NCBI GenBank assembly: GCA_963786195.1
Contig: CAWAYH010000011.1
Location: 558,001 to 622,000, forward strand
Length of the DNA stretch: 64,000 nucleotides
Direction of reading: 5' to 3'
Source: CAWAYH01 sp963786195
GTDB taxonomy: Bacteria > Acidobacteriota > Vicinamibacteria > Vicinamibacterales > 2-12-FULL-66-21
Made by a program: the position numbers and the translations under genes. The notes beneath the pieces were generated by a model, which saw nothing but the letters and a program-made list of their open reading frames with translations, was not told the DNA's origin and searched no databases. Positions 10,308-20,700 of this stretch are shown piece by piece. Every line of letters begins with the position of its first letter. Position 1 is the stretch's first letter.

Positions 10308-11378
10308 TCACCGTCGACCGACGACGACGTCGAGTTCCCGGAACGCGCGATAGGTCTGCTTGGACCGCGCTTCTTCGGCCTCGCGATATTCCTGTTCGGT
10401 GTCGGCAAACAGGATCTGGCTGCCCGAGAACTCGAACCTGAACGGCACATGGATCAGGCTGTTCAGGCTGGCGCGGACCGCGTCCTGCCGGTCGGGCGGC
10501 ACGAACAGCATCAGGAAGCCGCCGCCGCCGGCGCCTGCCAGCTTGCCGCCCACGGCGCCGGCCGCCCGGGCGCACTCGTACAACTCGTCGACATCCGAAT
10601 TCGAGACGCTCGCGCTCAGGCTCCGCTTGGCCTGCCAGGCCTCGTGCAGCAGCTCGCCGAAACCAACGATGTCGTGACGGCTGTTGAGAATGGCCAGACC
10701 CTCATCGACGAGGTCTTTCATGATCCGCAGCTGCCGCCGCTTGCTGTCGATGCCGTTCACATACGTCTCAGCCACCTGGCAGGCGGTGCGCTTGATACCG
10801 GTGTAGAACAGCATCAGATGCGAGTTCAGCTCGCGCATGCGCTCGGGCGCGATCGTGACCGGACGGACGGAGATGTCGCCGTTCGACAGGAAGCTGACGT
10901 GGTTCAACCCGCCGTAAGCTGCCAGCACCTGGTCCTGGGATCCGACGGTTTCCTTCAGCAGATCCTGCTCGATGTGGACGCTCTCCATCGCCAGCTGCTG
11001 CTTGCTGGCCATCCGGCCCGTCAGGGCGTACACGGCATGCAGGAGGCCGACGGTGAAGGCTGAACTCGAGCCCATCCCGCTGCGCGCCGGAAGGTCGGCG
11101 TCATGATGGATCTCGAGGCCGCGATCGATCTGCAGGAACTGCAGAACCTGACGGACGGCCGGATGCGAAATCTCCTCGACCGTCTGGCAGTACTCCGTCT
11201 TCGAATACATGATGCAGAACCGGTGCTCGAAGAACGGTGGCAGATACCGGCACGTGATGTAGGAGTACTTGTCGATCGTGGCCGCGAGCACCGCGCCGCC
11301 GTGGTTCCGGTACCACGCGGGATAGTCGGTGCCGCCGCCAAAGAACGACAGGCGAAAGGGGGTTCTGCTGATAATCAT
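10308..11378 (-). CDS. hddA: GHMP kinase, D-glycero-alpha-D-manno-heptose-7-phosphate 1-kinase-like
   Basis: Sugar kinase of the GHMP family, about 356 residues. By resemblance to HddA it would phosphorylate D-glycero-D-manno-heptose 7-phosphate at C1 in the GDP-heptose pathway. It begins ISRTPFRLSFFGGGTDYPAW, the HddA-type substrate loop. The ATP loop LPARSGMGSSSAF is near residue 100, and the third motif KLAGAGGGGFLMLF is near residue 290. The start at 11378 lies two bases after the stop of the upstream epimerase, so the pair is coupled; longer in-frame starts run into that gene and look non-coding. gmhA (29084) and gmhB (39545) encode the flanking steps. No HddC-type nucleotidyltransferase is in the window. 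Confidence 0.8.
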   Translation of the reverse strand: MIISRTPFRLSFFGGGTDYPAWYRNHGGAVLAATIDKYSYITCRYLPPFFEHRFCIMYSKTEYCQTVEEISHPAVRQVLQFLQIDRGLEIHHDADLPARSGMGSSSAFTVGLLHAVYALTGRMASKQQLAMESVHIEQDLLKETVGSQDQVLAAYGGLNHVSFLSNGDISVRPVTIAPERMRELNSHLMLFYTGIKRTACQVAETYVNGIDSKRRQLRIMKDLVDEGLAILNSRHDIVGFGELLHEAWQAKRSLSASVSNSDVDELYECARAAGAVGGKLAGAGGGGFLMLFVPPDRQDAVRASLNSLIHVPFRFEFSGSQILFADTEQEYREAEEARSKQTYRAFRELDVVVGRR

Positions 11379-11380
11379 GC

Positions 11381-12464
11381 CTATGCTCCCTGGACCTGCG
11401 CCTGCGCGACGGTCGTCGCGCGGGCCATCCAGCTCTCGACGATCTCCGTGAAGATCTGGTCGAGGCTCTTTTCGAGCGTCCAGTTCGGGTAGTGCTCCCT
11501 CATCTTCGACAGGTCGCTGATGTAACAGATATGGTCGCCTTCGCGCGCCCGCTCGACGTATTCCCACTGCATGGCGCGTCCTGAGAGCGCTTCCACGCGG
11601 CGAAACGCCTCGAGGATCGAGCAGGAGTTCCCGCGGCCGCCGCCGCAGTTGTAGACCTCACCGGATCGCGGCGCCTTGATGAACTCCTCGACGAATCGCG
11701 CGACGTCGTACGAATGGATGTTGTCGCGGACCTGTTTCCCGCCGTATCCGAACACTTTGTAGAGTCCGCCGGTGACGTTCACCTTGACCAGGTAGCTGAG
11801 GAATCCATGCAGCTCCACGCCGGAGTGCGCCGGGCCCGTCAGGCAGCCGCCGCGCAGGCAGCAGGTCGGCATGCCGAAATACCGGCCGTACTCCTGCACC
11901 ATGACGTCCGCCGCGACCTTCGACGCACCGAACACCGAGTGTTTCGACTGGTCGATCGAGAACTGTTCCGAGATCCCGTTCGCGTACGCGGGATCGGCGT
12001 AGTCCCATCGGGTCGGCAGCTCCTGGAGTGCGATCAGGTTGGGGCGGTCGCCGTACACCTTGTTCGTCGACATGTGCACGAAGGGCGCCTCCGCGGCACA
12101 CGCGCCGGGCGGCCTCGAGCATGTTGAGGGTGCCGCCGGCGTTGACGTCGAAGTCGTCGAACGGACGCTGCGCCGCCAGATCGTGGCTCGGCTGCGCGGC
12201 CGTGTGAATGATCGCGGCCGGCCGGAGCTGCGTCACCAGGTCCAGGACGCCGTCGCGGTTGCGGATGTCGAGCTCGTGATGCGTGAAGCTCCGGTACAGC
12301 CGAAGGAGCTCGTGCTGATTCCAGCGCGTGTCTCCCTGCGGCCCGAAGAAATCGGCCCGCATGTTGTTGTCGATGCCATGAACGTCCCAGCCGAGCGCGT
12401 GAAAATGGCGCACCATCTCCGAGCCGATCAGGCCGTTCGATCCCGTCACCAGCAGTCGTTTCAT
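11381..12464 (-). CDS. CDP-paratose 2-epimerase-like NAD-dependent epimerase (one frameshift)
   Basis: Extended SDR of about 360 residues. N-terminal Rossmann motif LVTGSNGLIGSEMV; the catalytic region HMSTNKVYGD is followed by an SDR YxxxK-like site further on. The segment CLRGGCLTGPAHSGVELHGF with YLVKVNVTGGLYKVFGYGGK is characteristic of the CDP-paratose/tyvelose 2-epimerase group and relatives acting on other nucleotide sugars. A +1 slip near 12090 (CGCGGAGGCG; dropping one G gives CREAPFVHMSTNK) separates the two halves. ATG 12464 is the first gene of a minus-strand run with the kinase, second epimerase and GT4. Family is sure; the sugar is not. Confidence 0.82.
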
Positions 12465-12848
12465 TAACGCTCCACCTGCCCCTGAACAGGGTGATTATTC
12501 ATCCAATTGGTTGACTTGCCGGGGTGCCGACGGGTGGTTCGCAAAGACCCTGCCACCCCAATTCGATGAGGATTGCCATCGGATGGCCCTGCTTAATCGA
12601 GTTAGCTGCGCGCAGCGGAGCCGGTCGCGGCCGTAGGGGGCAGAAGTCGCCTGGATGGAAGACTAAATTCGCCCCGCCGAACCACTGTGATTGAGTGGCT
12701 TCGGGCCGACTCTCGAAACTGTCGCGGATTATTCACAAATAAGACCAGAAGAGGTTGAGGCAGCGAGTTTGCTAAATCGACTCCTCGTCAGGCGGAGTCC
12801 CGCGGCGTCGTGTGTCCGGCGGCCTCTGCTTTCCAGGGCTCTTACTTG
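12465..12848. promoter_or_regulatory. Divergent intergenic region before the first propeller/LamG gene
   Basis: This 384-base region separates two divergent transcription units. I see no ORF of interest. Weak structures are an inverted repeat GGGTGG...CCACCC (12532-12558) and GACTCC-tcgtcaggc-GGAGTC (12779-12799), which may lie in the 5' leader of the plus-strand gene. No convincing promoter pair. Confidence 0.35.
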
Positions 12849-15800
12849 ATGTTCATCCTTAATCGATTCTTCAAACGACCGCTTCGGCGATCCTCAAGTC
12901 CATCCCCACGGCGACTTCGTAGATATCCCGATCTGACCAAAAAGTCAGTCGCGGCAGGGGTCGCTGCCCTCGCGATCGGGGCTGGCTGGAATCCGGCAAC
13001 CCGAGCGCAGGGCGGAGACACCGTCGCCCCAACGTTGACCACGCTGTCACCCATCGCGAACGCGACCGGCGTGTCGACGCAAATCAACTCGAGGGCGACC
13101 TTCAGCGAGCCCGTTCAGCCAGCGACGCTGGTGATGCAGCTCAGAAACTCGAGTAACGTGCTGCAGGCCGCGCAGGTGACCTATGACGCGGCGACGGCCA
13201 CCGCAACGCTCGATCCCAACAACGAGCTGGCTGGCAGCCAGAGTTTTACTGTCACGGTCAGCGGCGCGCGCGATCTGGCCGGCAATCTGATGGCGCCCGT
13301 CAGCTGGTCGTTCACCACGGCGACGCCAGGGTTTCAGGATGTCGCGCTGCCGCAGACCGGCTTGGAAAATCCGACCGTGCTGCAATTCGCCTCGGACGGT
13401 CGGATGTACGTCGCCGACAAGAGCGGCCGTATCAACGTCTACGACAGTCTGACCGACACCACCCCGACGCTGGTGGTCGATCTGAGAATCAACGTTCACA
13501 ACTACTGGGACCGCGGGATGCTCGGGATGGTGCTTCACCCCAACTTCCCGACGACGCCGTACGTCTACGTCCTCTATACCTTCGACGCCGTGCTGCCCAC
13601 TTTTCCGCCACCTCGTTGGGGCAGCCAGACGGAATCCCAGGACAACAACTGTCCGAGTCCAACTGGGAATGGCTGCGTCGTGACGGCCCGACTCTCGCGG
13701 CTGAACCTTGGCAGTTTCACCGGAACTCCCCTCGGCCCCGCACAGGAGCAAGTGCTCATCGAGAACTGGTGGCAGCAATTCCCGAGTCACTCCATTGGCA
13801 GCCTCGGATTTGGGGCTGACGGCGCGCTGTACGCCAGCGGAGGTGATGGAGCCAGCTTCAACTACGTGGACTACGGGCCGCCGTCCTCGCCCACAGCGAA
13901 TCCTCTTCCTCCGGGGGATCCGCCGAATGAGGGTGGTGCGCTCCGCAGTCAGGATGTGCGAACCCCCGGCGACCTGGTGACGCTCAGCGGCTCCGTTATT
14001 CGCGTCGATCCGGACACGGGCGCGGCGCTCCCAAACAACCCGTTGTTCAGCGATCCTGACGATCGCGCGCGACGCATCGTGGCGCACGGGCTTCGGAATC
14101 CGTTCAGGTTCACGATCCGGCCAGGAACCAGCGAGGTCTGGATCGGCGACGTCGGCTGGGGTGATTGGGAGGAAATCAACCGCATTCCGAATCCGACAGA
14201 TGCGGTCGTCAAGAACTTCGGTTGGCCCTGCTACGAGGGCGTTGAGCGTCAGGGTGGGTATGACAGCGCAAACCTGACAATCTGCGAGAATCTCTACGCG
14301 GATCCGCCTGCGGTCTCCGGGCTGACGGCTCCGCACTACACGTACCACCACAACGCGAAGATTGTCACGAGCGAGGCTTGCCCGACGGGCAGTTCGGCCA
14401 TCTCCGGTCTGGCCTTCTATCCGCAGTCCGGCGGTCAGTACCCGACGTCATTCAACGGCGCTCTTTTCTTCGCTGATTTCCCGCGGGACTGCATCTGGGC
14501 GATGCGTCTGGGCGCGAACGGTCAGCCCAATCCCTCCGATATCCTCACGATCAAAACGAATCCCAGCCAGTCTCCGCGAGAAGGCGTGGCCCAACTCGTG
14601 TCGGGTCCGGGTGGGGACATCTACTATGTCGGTCTCGAGGATGGGAGCCTGCACCGAATCCGCTACAACGCGGGCAATCAGCCGCCGATCGCGGCCGTTC
14701 AGGCGAACCCGAGGTTCGGATCGTCTCCGCTGACGGTGAACTTCAGCGCGGTGGGCTCCTCGGATCCGGAGGGGCAGGCGTTGAGCTACGCGTGGGATCT
14801 CGACGGCGACGGCGCGTTCGATGACGCCACCTCCCAGGCGCCGCAGTTTACGTATACCAGCGCCTCGCAACTTGCAGTGACCGTACGGGTCCGCGTGAGC
14901 GACAGCCAGGGCCTCTCCGACGTGGCTTCGACGGTCGTCAGCGTCAACGACACGCCGCCGACACCATTCATCAGCACGCCCAGCACCTCCTTCACGTGGA
15001 AGGTGGGCGACACGATCAGCTTCTCAGGCGGATCCGGCGACGCGGAGCAGGGATCGCTGCCGCCGTCAGCATTGCGATGGTCGGTGATCATGCACCACTG
15101 TCCGTCCAACTGTCATGAGCACGGCATCACGGAGTTCGTGGGAGTCGCAGGTAGCTCCTTCGTAGCGCCGGATCACGAATACCCTTCCTGGATTGAACTG
15201 AGACTGACGGCAACGGACACAGCCGGTCTGCAGAGTACGACGAGCCTCGCGCTCAATCCACAGACGGTCCAACTGACGTTCCAGACCAATCCAACAGGTC
15301 TACAGCTGGCGGTCAATGCGACGACGTCACAAGCGCCCTTCACGCGAACCGTGATCATTGGATCAACGAACTCGGTCAGCGCGCCGTCCCCGCAGACTGC
15401 GGGCGGGCCCACTTACCAGTTCACTGGATGGTCGGACAGCGGCGGACAGACCCACAACGTGACGGCGCCGGCAGTACCAACGACGTACACGCGCCGCGTA
15501 TTCGATGAGCAGCCCCAGCGGCCTCAGAGCTGCGTTCGGAATGAACGAAAACACCGGCAACTCAATCGCCGATTCGAGCAGCAACGGGCATGTAGGCACG
15601 ATTTCGGGAGCGACCTGGACGAACCAGGGGAAATACGGGAACGCGCTGTCGTTCGATGGTGTCAACGACTGGGTCACGGTGCCGGCCGCAACCAGCCTGG
15701 ATCTCACGACGGGGATGACGCTGGAGGCCTGGGTGTACCCGACGGCGAATGGAAGCGGATCCTGGCGCAACGTGATCATCAAGGAGCGGCCGGGCGGGGA

Positions 15801-17706
15801 AGTCTACAACCTGTACGCGAACGCGGATACCAACGCGCCCGTCGTGTACGCGGTCGAGGCCGGTCAGCCGTTTGCGCCGCAGGATGCGCGAGGGACGAGC
15901 CAGCTGCCGCTCAATACGTGGACGCATCTGGCTGCGACGTACGACGGAGGAGTCCTTCGGATGTACGTCAATGGCGCGCAGGTGGGCAGCAGGGTGATGT
16001 CCGGTGGTCCGCTCATCACGTCCACCGGCGTCCTGCGAATTGGCGGCAACAATCTGTGGGGGGAATACTTCCAGGGCCGGCTGGACGAAGTCCGGATCTA
16101 CAACCGGGCGCTGATGCAGGCTGAAATACAGTCCGACATGAACACCCCCGTTGGCACACCGGCGCCTGACACGACCCCGGCGGTCCGATCCAACGGGCAG
16201 CCGACGGGAACACTGTCGGCGGGGACCACCCAGACCACGCTCAGCCTCACGACGAACGAAAACGCGACGTGTCGGTATGGTCCGACCGCGGGCGTGGCGT
16301 ACGGGAGCCAGCCCAGCGCCTTCACGACGACAGGCGGCACGACCCATAGCGTGGTGATGACGGGCCTGGTCAACGGCCAGAGCTACTCGCGATACGTGCG
16401 GTGTCAGGATGCGGCGAGCAATGTCAATCCCAACGACTTTGCGATCACCTTTTCGGTCGCGGCCGACACGGCTCCCCCGGTGCGCTCGAATGGACTACCG
16501 AGCGGAACCGTGGCAGCTGGCACGACGCAAGCGACGCTGAGCCTGACGACCAACGAGAATGCCACGTGCCGCTTTGGACCAACAGCCGGGGTCGCGTACG
16601 CGAGTCAGCCCAGTGTGTTTTCGACGACAGGCGGGACGAGTCATAGCGTTCTTCTGACCGGCCTGGTCAACGGCCAGAGCTATACGCGGTATGTGCGCTG
16701 CCAGGATGCCGCAACAAACGTGAATCCGGACGACTTCCCGATTGCGTTTGCCGTGGCGAACCCGCCGCCACCCGACACCACGTCACCGGTGGTGGCGATG
16801 ACCGCACCTGCTGCAGGAACCGTCTCCGGCAACGTGACGGTGACGGCGACGGCGAGCGACAACGTCGCCGTCGTCGGCGTGCAGTTCCTGCTCAATGGCA
16901 ATTCCGTGGGCGCCGAGGACACGACGCCACCTTACAGCATCACCTGGGCATCGACGAGCGTCGCCAGCGGCGGATCGTATGCGCTGTCCGCAAGGGCGCG
17001 CGATGCGGCCGGCAATCAGACGACGTCGCCTGCCGTCAACGTCACCGTCAACAACACCAATCTCGGTCTGGTGGCGGCCTACAACTTTGACGAGGGAACA
17101 GGCACTTCGCTGACGGACCGAACCGGCCAGGGGCGGACGGGCACGATCTCGGGAGCGACCTGGTCGACGCAGGGCAAGTACGCCGGCGCGTTGTCGTTCG
17201 ACGGTGTGAACGACTCGGTCACCGTGGCCGACGCAAACTCGCTCGATCTGACAACGGAGATGACCCTGGAGGCCTGGGTATTGCCTACGGCCAACGGCGC
17301 CGGCTCGTGGCGCAACGTGATCATCAAGGAGCGCCCGGGTGGCGAGGTGTACAACCTTTACGCCAACGCCGATACCAACGCGCCGACCATCTACGTCGTT
17401 CGTGCCTCACAGCCGGATGTCCCGCTGGATGCGCGCGGGACGACTGAGCTTCCGTTGAACACGTGGACACATCTGGCGACGACGTACGACGGGACGACGT
17501 TGCGGATCTTCGTCAATGGCGTGCAGGTCGGGACGCGAGCGGTCAGTGGCGCGCTGTTCGCGTCCACGGGCGCACTGCAGATCGGCGGCAACAGCATCTG
17601 GGGCGAGTACTTCCAGGGCCGTCTCGACGACATCCGGATTTACAATCGGGCGCTGTCGGCCGCGGAGATTCAGGCTGACATGAACGCGCCCGTCCAACAG
17701 CAATGA
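12849..17706 (+). CDS. Secreted sorbosone-dehydrogenase-like propeller with PKD, LamG, FN3-like and Ig-like modules (one frameshift)
   Basis: Secreted protein of about 1618 residues. An export signal (KKSVAAGVAALAIGAGW after a basic start) precedes an SbsA-type Ig domain (about 50-155). A glucose/sorbosone-dehydrogenase-like six-blade propeller follows (about 160-605, with HGLRNPFRFTIRPGTSEVW and FGWPCYEG). Then a PKD domain (PRFGSSPLTVNFSAVGSSDP...LDGDGAFDD, about 612-700), a beta-rich segment to about 885, LamG 1, two tandem 99-103-residue FN3-like modules (16168-16773), an Ig-like module and LamG 2 ending RALSAAEIQADMN. A +1 slip near 15491 separates propeller/PKD from the LamG half. The RN pair expected to contact PQQ is kept, so oxidation of a sugar is possible but unproven. 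No C-terminal sorting tag is visible. Confidence 0.8.
16168..16773 (+). repeat. Tandem pair of FN3-like modules
   Basis: Two adjacent modules (16168-16464 and 16465-16773) encode the same pattern: D-T-x-P-x-V-R-S-N-G start, TLSLTTNENATCR, a TTGGT-HS turn and YVRCQDAA-N-N-DDF end. Both keep the cysteine pair. The same module recurs in the neighbouring giant genes. Confidence 0.8.
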
Positions 17707-17712
17707 CGCCGA

Positions 17713-17741
17713 CGCCGGCCGTGTCCGAACACCGGCCGGCG
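17713..17741 (+). terminator. GC-rich hairpin between the two propeller genes
   Basis: The inverted repeat CGCCGGCCG / CGGCCGGCG lies just after the stop at 17706. The stem can extend by GTGT/ACAC across a single bulged C. No T tract follows, so it may be a weak terminator or a transcript-stabilising hairpin. Confidence 0.45.
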
Positions 17742-17764
17742 GTGCGGATAGCAGATTTCAGAAC

Positions 17765-20700
17765 ATGATGAAACGCAGGACAGCCCTGCCTCGAAGATAC
17801 CGGTCTGTGTGTGCGCTGATCACGGCTGCGCTGACGTTTGGCGCTGTGGGCGTTCGTAGCCTGGCCGCACAGAGCGACACGCAACCGCCCGCCATCAGCA
17901 GCCAGTCGCCCGGATCCGGTGCCACGAATGTCGTGCCGTCGGTGAACATCACGGCGGCGTTCACCGAGCCGGTCCAATCCGGATCCATCTCGTTCGTCCT
18001 GAGGACCTCCACGAACACCGTCGTGCCGGCGGCCGTGACCTACGATGCCGCGCGGCGCACGGCGATCCTGAATCCGACGCAGGATCTGCTGGCAAGCGGG
18101 ACGTATACGGCAACTGTGACTGGAGTCACGGATCTGGCGGGCAACGTGCAGGCGACCGCCGCGGTCTGGTCGTTCACGGTGGCGTCGCTGTCATTTCAGG
18201 ACTCGATTGCGCTCAGCGGGCTCACCAGGCCTACCGTGATGCAGTTCGCGCCGGACGGCCGCGTGTTCGTGGCGGAGAAGAGCGGCCTGATTCAGGTGTT
18301 CGACGATCTGTCGGACACGACGCCGACGCTTTTCGCCGATCTCCGGACGAACGTGCATGACTTCGGCGAACGCGGCCTCCTCGGGATGGCGCTGGACCCC
18401 ACGTTTCCGACCAGACCGTACGTGTACGTGCTGTACACCCACGATGCGCCGATCGGTGGCACGGCGCCTCGCTGGGGAACGCCGGGAGTATCGCTCGATC
18501 CCTGTCCAAACGCGTCGACCACCGGTTGCGAGGTGAGCGCGCGGCTGTCCCGTCTCCAGGCGAACGGCAGCCAGATGACGGGCCCCGAACAGGTTCTCGT
18601 CGAGAACTGGTTCCAGCAGTTTCCCGGTCAGTCGATTGGAAGCCTCGCGTTCGGTCCGGACGGCGCGCTCTATGCCAGCGCCGGCGACGGCGCGAGCCCG
18701 ACGCTGATCGACTACGGCCAGCTTGGCTCCTCGAGCGTCGATCCACCTCAGGAAGGCGGCGCCCTGCGCAGTCAGGATCTCCGCACGCCGGCCGACGCCG
18801 TGACGCTCGACGGCACGATTGTCCGTGTCCATCCCGATACGGGTCAGCCGCTGCGACAGACGACATCGATGACCGTCGGCGCGCCGACGACGGATGCGAA
18901 TGGCGTCAAGAGCTACTCGGTGACCTCGGTGTTTCAGGGGTCCGATTCCACGATCGTCCGGGTGCTGGAGCCGACCAACCCGGCTCCGGGGAAGCCCCGG
19001 CGAATCCTCTACGTTCTGCCCGTCGAGTCCGGCGTCACGAGCCTCGGATCCTTCTACAGCGACGGTCTCGAAGAGCTCAGGCTTCTGAACGCGCACAACC
19101 GCTTCAACGTGACGCTGATCGCGCCCAGCTTCCACATCGAGCCCTGGTACGGCGATCACGCCACCGATCCGGATCGCAGGCTCGAGAGCTTCATCGTCAA
19201 CGACCTGGTGCCGTTCGGTGATACCTTCGCGCCGCCGGGGACGATCGCCCAGCGATGGCTGATCGGCTTCAGCAAGTCGGGCAACGGGGCACTGACGGCG
19301 CTTCTGCGGCATCCGCACGTGTTCAGCGCGGCCGCTGCGTGGGACGCGCCCGCGCAGTTCACGGACATGTCTGCTTTCGCGGGCATGGGTCAGAACTTCG
19401 GCACTGAGGAGAACTTCGACCTGTACGAGATTCCGGGGCTCGTGTCGCGGAATGCCGAGGCGTTCCGGCAGCGTTACAGGGTGTGGATCAGCGGAGACGA
19501 CAGCGCCTGGACGTCCCACATGGTGGAGCTCGATGACCAGATGGACGAAGCCGGCATCGTCCACTCGTTCGTCGAGGGTGGTTCGCGCGTTCACTCCTGG
19601 TACAGCGGCTGGCTCGACGCCAGTGTGACGGCGCTGGACGCCAACGTCGGCGCGACGGCGCCGACCGACGCCAACGCTCAGCGGCTCATCGCGTACGGTC
19701 TCAGACGTCCCGCCCGGTTCACATTTCGTCCGGGAACGTCGGAGATCTGGGTCGGCGACAACGGCGGAAGTGACTCGGAAGAGATCAATCGAATCACCAA
19801 CTCGACGGACGGGATCGTCGAGAACTTCGGCTGGCCCTGCTACGAGGGCACGGCGACGACCGGATACACGGGCATGGGCTTGTCGATCTGCGATCAGCTT
19901 GCCGACATGCCGGCGGCCGTCACGACGCCTGTCTTCTCGTATCGACATGCCCAGCCGATCTTTCCGGGCAGCGCGTGCGCCGTCGGGGACGCGTCGGTGT
20001 CGGGTCTGACATTCTACGGATCCGGCGGTTATCCAGCGATATACGACGGCGCACTGTTCCTCGCCGATCGGCTTCGCAGCTGCATCTGGGTCATGTTCAA
20101 AGGAGCGAACGGTCAGCCCGATCCGGCGGCGCCCGGGTCGGTGCTTGCCTCGGCTGCGAGTCCGAGCGACTTGAAGATCGGACCCGGCGGCGACGTCTTC
20201 TACGCGGACCACGACGGCGGGACCGTCAGGCGATTGTTCTTTGCGTCCGGAAACCGCACGCCGACGGCGGTGATTCAGGCCACCCCCACATCGGGCCCAT
20301 CACCGTTGACGGTCGGCTTCAGTGCCGCAGCGTCGAGCGATCCGGACAATGATGCGCTCGGCTTCGCCTGGGACCTCGACGGCGACGGCGAGTTCGACGA
20401 TTCAACCGCGGCGCAACCGAACGCCACCTACGAGGACTCGGAGAACCACGTCGTTCGGCTTCGAGTGACTGACGGTCATGGGCTGAGCGACGTCGCGTCC
20501 GTGGTCATCTCGAGCGGAAATACGGCTCCAGTCGTCACGATCGCCGCGCCGAGTGCGGCCACGGCATGGAGCGTTGGCGAGGTGCTGCCGTTTTCGGGGT
20601 CCGCGTCCGACGCGGAGGACGGCACACTGCAGGCGTCCGCGATGAGATGGTCGGTCATCCTTCATGACTGCTCATCGACCTGCCAGTCTTCGGTGGTGCA

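Noticed and set aside
12465..12848. Sigma-54 promoter (TGGC...TTGC) before the propeller gene
   Set aside because: The nearest GG...GC pair (around 12579-12591) has the wrong spacing (8 rather than 10 bases).
18191..20212. Long minus-strand open frame of 673 codons
   Set aside because: Antisense shadow of the propeller/esterase gene. The plus strand encodes continuous propeller and hydrolase motifs.
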